A stretch of DNA of 64,000 nucleotides from Cloeon dipterum (Eukaryota > Arthropoda > Insecta > Ephemeroptera > Baetidae): contig NC_088789.1 in assembly GCF_949628265.1 (NCBI RefSeq), positions 31,303,883-31,367,882 of the forward strand, written 5' to 3'. Made by a program: the position numbers and the translations under genes. Positions 53,886 through 64,000 of the stretch are shown piece by piece (position 1 is the first letter of the stretch; each line of letters starts with the position of its first letter). A model generated the notes under the pieces. The model had not been told where the DNA came from. It searched no databases and worked only from the letters and a program-made list of their open reading frames with translations.

Positions 53886-54920
53886 GAAAAAGTCTGAAAT
53901 TCGATTAAATTCAAAATAAAGTTTTCTTTTCGATGCGAATGAAATCTGGAAAATTAATGGAATGCCCTGAATTTTGCTCCTCTAGCTAATTTTTTCTCAA
54001 GGTTGCGTTGCCGTGATCTGCCCCAGGCAGATATGGGCGATTTCTCCGAAAAATTCACCATTTCTCTCAAACTGCGCATGCAAATTCTCAAGTGATTTGA
54101 GAAATGCATGTGCGTGTGCCGCCGAGCAGTGATGCAGTGCAATAATAAGTGTATTTTTGTTCGTTTTTTAAACCTTGGCCGTGTAATATTAACATTCGCA
54201 GACCTTTTGCAAAAGAAATCTTATGTCAAACAAATTATATTATGCTGTTGCTGGGAATTTTGATTTCTGGGCTGTAAAATAACGTCCGATCGATACTGCC
54301 TGGCAAAACGCAAGGAGATGCGCGATTACTCCGAAATATTTCACCATTTATCTCCAAATACACATTCATACTTTCAAGCGATTCATTTGAAAAATGCATG
54401 ATGTGTTCCGCCTGCCGCCGAGCATAGTGTTGCAGCGCAAGTTGCAAACAATTTCTTGTTGCAAACGCACTCAATCCTGAGTCGTGTGTAGCGAGGAAAA
54501 GATAAATTAGGTTCGACTACTTTATTTATTGTTTTGGTCTGCATAATTTATTGTTTAAATAATCAATTAATTTTCAGTGCAAATCAAACACGAACGCTTT
54601 AAATTTAAATTACTCATATTGCCGCTTTTTTGTTTGATAATTTTCTTTTTATCTTTTTTACTATTTCTTTTATTTGTTGATGTTTGAGAATTCCCTCATG
54701 AAGATCACAAAAAACGCTCATTTAATAAACACCCGCCGCTTTCACTTTTCAGCACACGTAGTTCCGACACTCCGACAGCTGGCGCGTGATGGCAGATGCA
54801 TTGAGTATAAAAATTGTCATGAGTGTCTGCCTCATTGTCAGTTAACACGCGATATTGAACATTAAATTTTAAATTTCACTCCTTGAAGGTGTCAAGGTGA
54901 GTATTTAATGAGCATCAAAG
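53886..54920 (+). repeat. GATA-rich/signal-exon unit, copy 4 (partial, degenerate)
   Basis: Two tandem pieces of the GAGCAGTG...GCAGTGCAA motif region lie at about 54000-54145 and 54240-54460. The signal exon starts at 54788 (MADALSIKIVMSVCLIVS), bounded by an acceptor (CACTTTTCAG|CACACG), but hits a stop after 18 codons. Confidence 0.6.
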
Positions 54921-55599
54921 AAAGGCTTAATCTTGTCCTTATCATTTTAAATTTTTTCGAATTTTTTCGCTGCTGCTGTCGATAGCGATAGCATTACAAA
55001 ACCCACCAATCCAGGAATTAATTATATGCATATTTTGTGCCGAATTTACCTGATATGGTAATTTGTATGAACGGTGAAGAGAAGCAAAATCATAATTTCT
55101 CAATTATGAGATCATTTAAAACATAATTCCCCACCTATTTAGAGAAAAACGATCCCAATCAATTCTAATCATATATATTCTTATATCTTTATGTTTGGCT
55201 GCTGCATGGAGTGCACCTTGATCATGTCATCGAATTCATGAAAATCAAATAAAAAGGGTTCCTTCTTGAAAAATAAGATATAAGATTTTGAATTGTCTTT
55301 ATTTAATTTGATTAACATTAAGATAATATGCGTACAAGTAAAGAAATTAGCAAAAATAAACTTTTTCAGTATGAAAATAATTTATGTAATATTAATATGT
55401 GCATACATTTTTTTAACCTATGTTAATATCAAAAAGGTGTTATTCACCACCGCTAATTAAAAAAATTCCATACGCCATACAAAATTAGTTTGATATTCCT
55501 TAAAATTTAATGAAACATTTGAACAACATAATTACGTAACATAAAAATTTAAAAGAAACTAAACCACCAATTTTCCTTTGATTCAAAATTTACATCCTT
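54921..55599. other. AT-rich 3' flank of gene L
   Basis: Similar in parts to the 3' flanks of G and I (TTCCTTAAAATTTAATG). No gene. Confidence 0.4.
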
Positions 55600-57438
55600 T
55601 CATAAATATAATAGCTTCGTCATTTCTTTGTCTCCTTTTTCAGCGGCCAATTGAACGATATTTTTTCCACCTTCTCCCGGCTCTACAAGTAAGCCAGGAA
55701 GCTTTTCAATCAGGTACTTGGCACTTTCAACTTTTTTATTGAACACACTGAAGTGCAACAAATTTTCCGGCCCTCTTTTCACTGTCAAATCTGAGCCAAG
55801 TCTCACCAATTCTTCTGCAGCAACAATGTTGTTATTATAAAACGCATGGTGCAGTGGTGTATACCCATCTTCGTCTTTTCTGTTCACATCGAGTGAATAC
55901 TTGTTTACGAGAAACGTAATAATTTCCTTTCCATGTGACGTGTTGTACGCAGCGAGATCCAAAACTGACAATTTTCGTTCTCCAGCCAAAGCATGAGGGT
56001 CAAGGCCGCATTTGTCCACCAACCATATGCACATGTCCAAGTCTGCCTTATATGCTGCGATGTGAAGAGATGTGTATCCATCCCCGCGGAGGTCTTTTAC
56101 CAGATTTTGATTCTTCTCTTGTAAAAATTTCGCACATTTCGTTTTATTCTCTCTTACGCAGTAGTGCATTAAATTTTCCAGATTATCGGAGTCATTGGTG
56201 TCTGATCGTATTACTTTTAAATCTGCGCCAAGTCTCACCAATTCTTCTGCAGCAACAATGTTGTTATTAAAAAACGCATGGTGTAGTGGTGTATACCCAT
56301 CTTCGTCTTTTCTGTTCACATCGAGTGAATACTTGTTGACGAGAAACGTAATAATTTCCTTTCCATGTGACGTGTTGCACGCAGCGAGATCCAAAACTGA
56401 CAATTTTTGTTTTCCGGCTAGAGCACGAGGGTCAAGGCCGCATTCGTCCACCAACCATTTGCACATGTCCAAGTCTGCATGCATTGCTGCGATGTGAAGA
56501 GATGTTTTTCCATCCCCTCCGAGTTCATTTACCAAATGTCGATTCTTTTCTTGTAAAAATTTAACACTTTGCATTTTGTTCCTTCTCACGCAGCAGTGCA
56601 TCAAATTTTCCAAATTGTTGGAGTCATTGGTGACCCTTTTTGCTGTTAGGTCTGCACCGAGTTTCATCAATTCTTCGGCAGTTTTGATGTTGTCCCTGAA
56701 CAATGCCTTATGAAGAGGCGTAAAATCGAGTTTGTCTTTTGCTTTCACGTCAAAGTCAAAATTGGAAACAAAAAACTGCACCAGTTCAGTGCCGTGCGAT
56801 GTGTTGTATGCAGCACAGTGAAGCACGTTTTGCTCATTTTCATTCTCCGTTAAAGCTCGAACGTCGGCGCCTTCGCTCAAAAGCCACTTGCACATTTCCA
56901 GATCGGCGTAGAAAGCTGCTACGTGAATCGTTGACCTTCCATGCTCTCCATATTTGTTTAAAAGTCCCTTATCATTGCTGTGCACGATTTTAGCCATTTC
57001 CAAATTATTTATCTTCACACAAATGTGCAGCAGATTGTTCTTGCTTAACTCCCCTTTAGGAAACATTAATTTGAGCAATTTTTCCGCAATTTTAAAATTC
57101 TTCGCTCTGATCGCATAGAAGATCGGTTCCTTTCCGTTTTTGTCCTTGGTATCAACTCTCATCTTCAAAGAAGTGAAGTACTCAATCACCTCCAATCCGT
57201 GCTTCTCGTTCAACGCTGCGTAGTGCATCGCGGTGGCGTTGAAGTCTTGGCACTTGGCGTTGATGGCGGCGCCGTCTGCAACGAGGCGCCGACACGTATC
57301 CACTCCGTCGATCGCCGCCGCAACTTGAAGAGGAGTTTTCGTTTGTGTGTTCTTGATGAAAGAGTTCTTGTGGACATCATACGAGGTTGGCAGATCGGAC
57401 ATCGATTTAATCAGATGGTCCATAATATCTGCCGCCAT
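55600..57438 (-). CDS. Ankyrin-repeat protein L, longest member
   Basis: 612 residues, single coding exon. The start MAADIMDHLIK follows an acceptor (GTGTTTCAG|GAAAAGGGAG); the leader donor is probably AAATAG|GTTAAA near 57538. The N-terminal half matches G and I. The block GDGxTSLHIAA...LVDxCGLDP...GYTPLHHAFxNNNIVAAEELV is present twice in tandem, explaining the extra 140 residues. The end is truncated to MTKLLYL: the LLAEKGCQF tail of G is replaced by a stop, with a KDVNF-like remnant just beyond. It is isolated from the main ankyrin cluster, between the two zinc-finger duplicates. Confidence 0.9.
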   Translation of the reverse strand: MAADIMDHLIKSMSDLPTSYDVHKNSFIKNTQTKTPLQVAAAIDGVDTCRRLVADGAAINAKCQDFNATAMHYAALNEKHGLEVIEYFTSLKMRVDTKDKNGKEPIFYAIRAKNFKIAEKLLKLMFPKGELSKNNLLHICVKINNLEMAKIVHSNDKGLLNKYGEHGRSTIHVAAFYADLEMCKWLLSEGADVRALTENENEQNVLHCAAYNTSHGTELVQFFVSNFDFDVKAKDKLDFTPLHKALFRDNIKTAEELMKLGADLTAKRVTNDSNNLENLMHCCVRRNKMQSVKFLQEKNRHLVNELGGDGKTSLHIAAMHADLDMCKWLVDECGLDPRALAGKQKLSVLDLAACNTSHGKEIITFLVNKYSLDVNRKDEDGYTPLHHAFFNNNIVAAEELVRLGADLKVIRSDTNDSDNLENLMHYCVRENKTKCAKFLQEKNQNLVKDLRGDGYTSLHIAAYKADLDMCIWLVDKCGLDPHALAGERKLSVLDLAAYNTSHGKEIITFLVNKYSLDVNRKDEDGYTPLHHAFYNNNIVAAEELVRLGSDLTVKRGPENLLHFSVFNKKVESAKYLIEKLPGLLVEPGEGGKNIVQLAAEKGDKEMTKLLYL

Positions 57439-58049
57439 CTCCCTTTTCCTGAAACACGTGAATCAACAAACACAATTTTGATTAAAAGGGTTTCATTTAC
57501 AATTCCGAGAATAGCAAAAAAATAGTTTAATGATTTAACCTATTTTAAGAAAATTATCTAGACAGAAATTTTTCAACTCTCTATTTATAGGAAAAAAGTC
57601 GCAGGCTAAAAGGTTGTGTAGTTTTTCAAATCAGACAGCTTTGGAAAAAAATATTGACCGAAATTTTGTTTCAATTGCAGCAATGCCATTAATATTAAAT
57701 CTTTTTTACTGGCAGTGCGTAATTACAATTAAATCAGATCCGGAAAGTTTATAGTTGCAAGTGCTGAAAACTCATTATTAAAACTGAGAAGGGTGTAGCT
57801 GACCCGTCTTTCTTTCTCTTTTGTCTCTCGCTCTCGATTTACGTGCGCCTTCCTCCTTTTCTCTCTCGCTCTCGGCGAAGGCGCGTAAATCGAGACTTTT
57901 CGTTGCTGCCTGCGTTCATATATCTATTAATAGGCTGCGAGTGACGAGTGAGTGAGTGGAACTCTGAGGAGAGGAGAGGCGCCACGCCCGGCACCCGTGC
58001 TTACAATTCAAGAGCCGCTCGATGGACCGAAATAGGTTTTTCCTACGCC
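57439..58049. other. Upstream region of gene L
   Basis: Leader intron of L, then a CT/GA-rich stretch (57805-57880: TCTCTCGCTCTCGATTTACG and its near-inverse CGTAAATCGAGA at 57885) that forms an inverted repeat. No other gene. Confidence 0.45.
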
Positions 58050-58631
58050 GAATCTTCCTCCAGTACATTCTATTAATTGATCATTAAATAAAACAAAAAC
58101 CAATTCAAATGATTAAAATTGCTGTTACAGCTTTGAGACCAACGACAAACACTGAAAACGCACGACCGAATCTCCCGGCCGGACGAGAGCGAGTTAAACG
58201 ACATGACCATTGCGTGTGGAGGTTAATCAATCGGTCAGTGAAGTATTTTCATAAATTTTCATAAGGTTAGGAGCCAAATTGACACAAACTTAGTTTACGC
58301 AAAGATATGCGGGAACTTCTACTTGTAATATATTATATATGCAATCATTCACAAGTTGTTGACTTTGGGATATTGATTGAGCAGCGAGGGAGTGCACTTT
58401 ATTTTTTATCTCCACGACGCAAGAGATAAGTCGCACACCAGCAGAATCAATCGAAGCCATATCAGAGAAAGATAAGAAACCATCATCTCTGTTCTATAGA
58501 GTGCCGCGTAATCTCGACAGATTATTTTCTTATCAATTTGATCCTGTTTGCAGCGGCCTCCGAGATGAGCATTGCCCGCCGCGCTGCTCTTTCTATCTTT
58601 TTCCCTGAGGAAATTTTCTTTCGATCTGAAC
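58050..58631 (+). repeat. GATA-rich unit, copy 5 (left part only)
   Basis: Matches 26745-27330 (CGAATCTTCCTCCAGTACAT, AAACGCACGACCGAATCTCC, CTCGACAGATTATTTTCTTA). It is cut at about 58631, where the zinc-finger segmental duplication begins. Confidence 0.75.
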
Positions 58632-58989
58632 TGGCAAATATTCGTCGCTTTCGGTAAAGTTCATGCTCATCATGGCCCAATTCCTCAGCTTCATCCTGTC
58701 CACCTGTGAGCCGAGGACAAAGCCGTCCGACGTAGTGCTTTGCGCGGGTCGCGGGTTTGAGGGTTGAACCCGCAAAACCCGCACCAAACCCGCGGGTGCG
58801 GGTCCAGATTTTGCAAAAGATATGGGTGCGGTTTGGGTGCGGTACGAAATAAGCGGGTTCGGTGCGGGTTTGGGTTGAAAATTTGTACCCGCGCAAAGCA
58901 CTACGTCCGACGTCGGACACTCGCAGTCTGCACAGCGGCTTTTGGACTGGAGCTTCCGCTCCTCTCCCATTTCTCACTCTCAACCGCAT
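58632..58989 (-). pseudogene. ZAD exon pseudogene Q (duplicate of M exon 1)
   Basis: MRLRVRNGRGAEAPVQKPLC starts at 58989 as in M. A 2-base deletion after the first CxxC half (CTGCGAG for CTGTGCGAG) shifts the frame, a 171-bp MITE interrupts the exon, and homology ends at the duplication edge (58632) before the second CxxC. Exons 2-3 of M are absent. Confidence 0.85.
58733..58903. mobile_element. 171-bp MITE related to the 1.8 kb nested element
   Basis: Ends are TAGTGCTTTGCGCGGGT and its complement, flanked by 9-bp duplications CGTCCGACG (58724-58732 and 58904-58912). Removing the element and one duplication restores the sequence seen at N and O (CCGTCCGACGTCGGAC). In inverse orientation it equals 1814-1898 joined to about 1973-2051 of the 1.8 kb element plus the terminal CAAAGCACTA. 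Confidence 0.92.
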
Positions 58990-59965
58990 TTTCTACGAGC
59001 ACATTTATCAATTAAAAAATGGCTCAGACGGAGCAACAACCATTTTAGATAAAAATAATTGATGGTAATACATACAAACGAGACGATCAGGCGGCGTAGA
59101 GTGTTTTCATGTTTTGGTCCAACATTGGGCGTGGCACTCATGGAAGATGGAAGCTGATTTTAATGGGGATTGAGATAGGAAGAAAAGTCGAAATTCTTGA
59201 ACTTGAGATATTTCTATGCTTTTTAATATTAAAGCACTTTCAATCTGTTAATTTACCTAAACTCTGTAATATTTAATAACACTATAACAGTCTTAAACCG
59301 CCTGAGTGCCTTTTCAACAAGTTCTTGCTCCGATAATTTTAACTCCTGGTTGAGGTAGGAGAAGCAACAACAAACTGCGACTTGGTCGTAAAAGGCGTGG
59401 TCGCCGTGGTATGGGGATTTGACATAAAACGAGAAGATACCTTCGAACTTTGATTTTTTAATTATTTTGACTTGACAAAGCTGTTAAAATAAACATTTAA
59501 ATAAATTTTTGAATCTTTTAATTTAGCAACTAAATCGAGTTTATGATGATTTTATCAATTAAATTACAAAGTTCTTGATATTTATTGTTGGTAATTGGTT
59601 AAACCTGCTCCAAACCGCGAAAACAGAATGAGGTTTATGAAAGGATTTGAAAAATGAACAAAGAACTTTTTTAAAATTGCTGATTTAGAAATAAGATAAT
59701 TAAAAAAAAACAAGTAAAAAATACAAAAATTAAGCTTAATCAAGAATTATTCTCGAAAAAAGGGTAAAAAACCTACAAAGTAGCATTGAACTTTCTTCTC
59801 CTTATCTTACTCACTACTCACAAAAGAGGCGGAGACGGAGATCATCACATGCTGTTTTGTTTTTGTGTTCATTTCATTTTTACTACTTAAATCTTGCTAA
59901 AATCGCCGAATGTTCAACAAGAAAGCTTAAAGCTTTTAAAGCATTCATTTTTTAGTCATACAACG

Positions 59966-61563
59966 ATGAGCAGAACCAGAAGAGTGGAAAAAACTGCCAT
60001 TCAAAAGCCGCTGTGCCGTCTGTGCGAGTGTCCGACGTCGGACGGCCATGTCCTCGCGTGGCAGGTGGACAGGCTCAAGCTGAGGAAATGGGCCATGAAG
60101 GTCATGAACCTGACGGAAGAAGACGAAAACTTGCCGGAGGTGGTCGAAGAAGACGCTTTGATCTGCTATTTTTGCATCTGGCATGCCGAGTATGTTATTT
60201 ACGAGTTAACAAAATTGCAGATATTTAATACTCACGCGTGTTTTAGGTTTGGGGATGAGTCTGGAGACGAGGCTGTGGCTTGGTGGCCGAAAAACCTTGA
60301 TTTGGAAGAAAACGCTAGGGTGCTGCGGGAGAATTACTCAGGTACTTTGGAATTTTTAATGGAGATAATATCCAATTTAATTTACACTATTTAAATTTTA
60401 CAGTTGGAGAAGTAGACCAGTGTTGGGTGCAGTTGGAAGAGGTTGATCTGGCCAAATACGAGAAGAAAATTCCATTGGAAAGCAAAGAAGGCCAAGGATT
60501 GTGTTTATACTGCGGCAACAGTTTCAACCATCTGTTAGATCACGTCCGAGTGTATCACAAAGAAGCCATCAAATGTGGATATTGGGGCTGCACCACATTC
60601 TTTCACACCGAGGTGGAAAAAGAGCAGCACATGGATTTTCACAAGAAACCGAACGAACCATGCGAAAGCAGGAAAATTCGTTGTAAATATTGTGAAAATG
60701 TTAATATTTTTTCCTCTTTCCCGACGTGGAGGAAGCACATGAAACGCAATCATCCAGAACTTCCGGTGGCGTGCACGCGTTACGGTTGCAAGGAGTACTT
60801 CAAATCCAAGTCTGAAATGATTCTCCACTTAAACTCGTTTCACAATCGAGCCGTAAATCAAGATGTTTACCAATGCAAGCATTGCGAGTATTTCACCACA
60901 TTGAAGCACTTGTTGAAACGACACGAAGAGGCGAAGCACATGCCAAAGACCTTCAAATGCGACCGTTGCGACACCAAATTCGGCTCGAAATGGCAAGTGG
61001 AAAGGCACTACAAAGATTGGCACATTTTCGACAAGTGCAAATCTTGTGGCCAGGACGTTTCTCTTGGGTACAAGGCAGACCACGGAAGGCCATTGGTTTG
61101 CTCCAGATGCAAACGCAGTTTCGAGTGCTCGGGTTTGTATCAATCACATAGGAAGAGCTACCGAGGAACCAACTTTCGATGCGGAGAATTCAAACGCCAC
61201 GTGCAACAAGATGATTCCAAAACTAGGATTTTTCGGTGCGACCATTGCGACTTTTCGACATTTGAGAAGGGAGAACTTTCGCGGCACATGCAACGCAAAC
61301 ATTTTCCAAAGACGATTAAGTGTGATGAGTGCGACAATTTTTTTTCCGCTAATTATCTTCTCAAGTATCACAAGCGCAGGTCGCACGAATACGTTCGTTG
61401 CGCAGATTGTGTTCAGGAGATGCTCCGTCAAAAAATTTACAAACACCAGCTTGTCAAGACTTGCCGGCGCTGCGGACGCAAGTTCAAGTGCTCAGGACTT
61501 TTTCAAAAACATTGTTTGAAGAGCTGTCAGAATAGAGATTTTTCTTGTAACAGTGCCAGATAA
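59966..61563 (+). CDS. ZAD-like C2H2 zinc-finger protein O
   Basis: Exons 59966-60189, 60247-60341 and 60404-61563 give 492 residues, the same structure as N and nearly identical. Differences are few: AWQVDRLKLRKW for ASQVDRIKLRKW in the ZAD-like domain, LLDHVRVYH in finger 1, YQCKHCEYF and FKCDRCDTKF in the middle fingers, QQDDSKT for QQDHSTT, and the final SCQNRDFSC. None removes a zinc ligand. It keeps the duplicated upstream region of N but its divergent partner is the pseudogene Q. Confidence 0.92.
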
Positions 61564-62584
61564 TTTACAGCCGGAAGTGTCGCCTGAATTCATTTATTCG
61601 CTTGTGAATAAATTGTTTTAAAATAAATTGCGAAAATTCTTGCATATGAAATTAAAAAATCCTATACCAGAATATTGTCCTTTTAGCAGTAATTTTGCTA
61701 CAGATCCGGTTTTTGGGGTGTTTTTTCGTAATATTGTTCATGAAAATTCATTACGGAGTCCGTACAAAAGGCAAAACGTCTATCCTGTAATTTTCGCGAT
61801 TCCACAGGAAAAGGATTTATTTATAGCTAAGCACACACCGTTTTTAATGATTCCTAATTTTTAATTTAAGACTGATTGCCGGTCGCAAAACTTTTAGCGC
61901 TGATTCTGAATCTGACAACGTGATGATTTTGTTTTGGTGGCCGTAAGGGGTTGATTTGGTTCGTGGGGTAGCCTATTTTGGCAGACGGGATGACGGTCAA
62001 CGTCAAAGTCGACCAAAAGTGTCACAAATGCTGCCGCAAAATCCAGATATGATTTTCCCGCTGACGCGTAAAGCCTTCATAACGAAACACAGAAAATAAT
62101 ATCGGAGGAATCCACGAAGCCAATCAGATCGCCGCAATCAAAGTGCGCTGAGTGCTGATTGGTTCAATCTAGAAACCAGAGCGGATTTAGACAAGGAGTT
62201 AAGAACACAACATCAATTTTTACATAAGTTAGCTAACTCGTATGCTGTCTATGACTATATATTCAAACTAAATAAATTTAAACAAAACATTTGTTAATAA
62301 AAGTTAAAAAATGACCGCCATGAAGGCAAAAAATGTTTAAGTTTTTCTCTCCTTCTCGTACACACCACTGAAAACGGGGGCGTTGTCATTGAAATGAAAA
62401 CAACTGATAATTAATCGATTGCAAACTAAACACGCGATTTTACAGAACGGATTATGCGAATAGCAAGAACATCGCGAAAAGATTTTCTTTAAGACCGCTC
62501 GCACACAAGAAGAAACTGGACATTCAAAATTAACGAAAACCCCTTTTTGGGAAAGATTTTCTTGGATAGGGAGCTAAATAAGAA
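61564..62584. promoter_or_regulatory. O 3' flank and P upstream region
   Basis: Up to 62098 it duplicates the flank of N. 62110-62170 holds AGCCAATCAGATC and CTGATTGGTTC, a divergent pair of CCAAT boxes that may belong to the promoter of P. AT-rich elsewhere. Confidence 0.45.
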
Positions 62585-64000
62585 ATGCAACCGATAACCA
62601 AGGGAAAAAGTGGCATTCAAAAGCCGCTGTGCAGACTGTGCGACTGTCCGACGTCGGACGGCTACGTCCTCGCGTCGCAGGTGGACAGGTTCAAGCTGCG
62701 GAGATGGGCCATGAAGGTCTTGGACATGCCAGCAACAGATGGAAATTTGCCAATGTTGATCGGAGAAGACCATTTGATCTGCTATTTTTGCCTCTGGAAG
62801 GCAGAGTGAGTTTTTCCGAAATTATTAAGCGGCAAATTTTTTATTTGACGTGTGTTTTTAGATTTGCGGATGAGTCTGGAGATGAGTCTGTTGCTTGGTG
62901 GCCGAAAAATCTTGATTTGGAAGAAAACACTCAGATTCTTAAGGAGAATTATGCAGGTACTTTAGGATTTTTTTTTAAAAAAAAATCATTAAGAGCGTAA
63001 TTTCTACTGTTTTAATTTTACAGCTGGAGATGTAGAACAGTGTTGGGTGCAGTTGGAAGAGATTGATCTGGAGGAATACACAAATAAGGAATCCCCTGAG
63101 AAGAGAGAATTCGACATTGATCAGGCTAAATACGTAAAGAAAATCACTAACAAAAGGAATAACAATGGAGAGTGTATTTACTGCGGCAAGAAATACAACG
63201 AACTGAATAAGCACGTCAAATATATGCACAAAGATGCCATCAGATGCGGAATTCGGGGCTGCGGGACTTACTTTTACTCCGAGGAGGATAAAAAGCAGCA
63301 CATGCAGCAGGTTTCACACAAGAAACGAAACAAACCACGGGAGAAAATTCCTTGCAAATTTTGTAAAAACATCACACTTTTTTCCACATTGAAACTGTGG
63401 AGGCGGCACATGATACACGACCATCCGGAATTTCCGGTGCGGTGCTCGCGTGTAGGCTGCAGAGAATATTTCAAATCCAAGTCTGAAATGATTCTCCACT
63501 TCAACTCATCTTTCAAACGAACCATAAATCAAGAGTATTGCGAGTATTACACATCAGTTGATTCTCATTTGAGAAAAAACGAAGAGGCGAGGCTCAGTCA
63601 AAAGATCTTCAAATGCGACAGTTGCGACGCCGAATTCGGCTCAAAATTGATACTGGAAACGCACTACAAAGAATGTCACACGCTCAACAAGTGCAAATCT
63701 TGTGGCCAGGACGTGGCTCTTGGATCTCACAGAAAGCCAACGTTTTGCTCCAAATGCAAACTCAAATTCAAGAAACGATTGCGTAAGAAGAGCTGCAAGC
63801 AAACCATCTTTAGTCGCGAAGAGCGTGGAAAATCGTTCAGGAGGAGAATGTTGAAATGCCACGAGGAAACGAATTTTCGCTGCTTCCATTGCGACTTTTC
63901 TTCATCTGACAAGAGCAACCTGACGACGCATATGCAACGTAGACATTTTCCAAAGACCATCAAATGTGAAGAGTGCGACAAATTGTTTTCCTGCGAATCT
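62585..64000 (+). CDS. ZAD-like C2H2 zinc-finger protein P, 3' end beyond window
   Basis: Exons 62585-62805, 62862-62956 and 63024 to beyond 64000. At least 431 residues are open to the edge. The start is MQPITKGKSG. The ZAD-like module has PLCRLCDCPTSDG and LICYFCLW, and the linker FADESGDESVAWWPKNLDLE. Exon 3 has an insertion of about 13 residues (KESPEKREFDIDQ) relative to N, then fingers CIYCGKKYNELNKHVKYMH and CGIRGCGTYFYSEEDKKQH. The finger corresponding to YLCKHCDYF...RHEEAKH is degraded: QEYCEYYTSVDSHLRKNEEA lacks one cysteine and both histidines. Downstream fingers FKCDSCDAEF and CFHCDFSSSDKSNLTTHMQR are intact. Confidence 0.88.

Larger units (their letters stand above)
58632..62098. 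repeat. Segmental duplication, copy 2 (Q, promoter, O)
   Basis: Counterpart of 49493-52815; see that entry. The left edge abuts GATA-rich unit copy 5. Confidence 0.88.

Overview
The window is nuclear DNA from an animal, most likely an insect or other arthropod. Genes have short introns with GT/AG borders and AATAAA-type poly(A) signals. Non-coding DNA is AT-rich. A family of zinc-finger genes opens with a ZAD-like CxxC...CxxC module, a typically insect combination. I cannot name the species. All exon structures below were derived by eye from splice signals, phase and paralogue comparison.

Layout. (1) 1-200 is the 3' end of an ankyrin-repeat gene. (2) 1127-14381 is one large (13.3 kb) cut-and-paste transposon of the EnSpm/CACTA type. 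It has CCCAGCAGAAAAT terminal inverted repeats, a TAT target duplication, long GAGC/GCTC-rich subterminal repeats, a minus-strand TNP2-like transposase and a divergent plus-strand 12-exon BEN-domain gene. A second 1.8 kb palindromic transposon is nested in the last codons of the transposase gene. A paralogous empty site is recognisable near 19.8 kb. (3) 14.4-44.1 kb is a cluster of mostly intronless-CDS ankyrin-repeat genes. In the first half they alternate in convergent/divergent pairs (A> <B C> <relic D> <E). In the second half all are on the minus strand (F pseudogene, G, H, I, J, K), and the G-H segment is tandemly duplicated as I-J. Most have one intron in the 5' UTR directly before the ATG. 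(4) 44.4-46.9 kb is an eight-exon ornithine decarboxylase gene with two TTAA-flanked palindromic MITEs in its introns. (5) 48.7-64 kb is a ZAD-like/C2H2 zinc-finger cluster: M on minus, N, O and P on plus. It is interrupted at 53.1-58.6 kb by ankyrin-cluster material (a relic block and the 612-residue ankyrin gene L). A M-promoter-N segment is duplicated as pseudogene Q-O.

How the parts relate. The ankyrin and zinc-finger families look like lineage-specific tandem expansions still being remodelled by duplication, deletion, gene conversion and transposons. The ankyrin proteins are probably cytosolic protein-interaction scaffolds of unknown target, the zinc-finger proteins probable DNA-binding regulators. 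ODC is the only recognisable housekeeping enzyme. A non-ankyrin unit (GATA-rich sequence plus an exon coding a signal peptide without downstream exons) is repeated four to five times among the ankyrin genes. No tRNA, rRNA or CRISPR was found.
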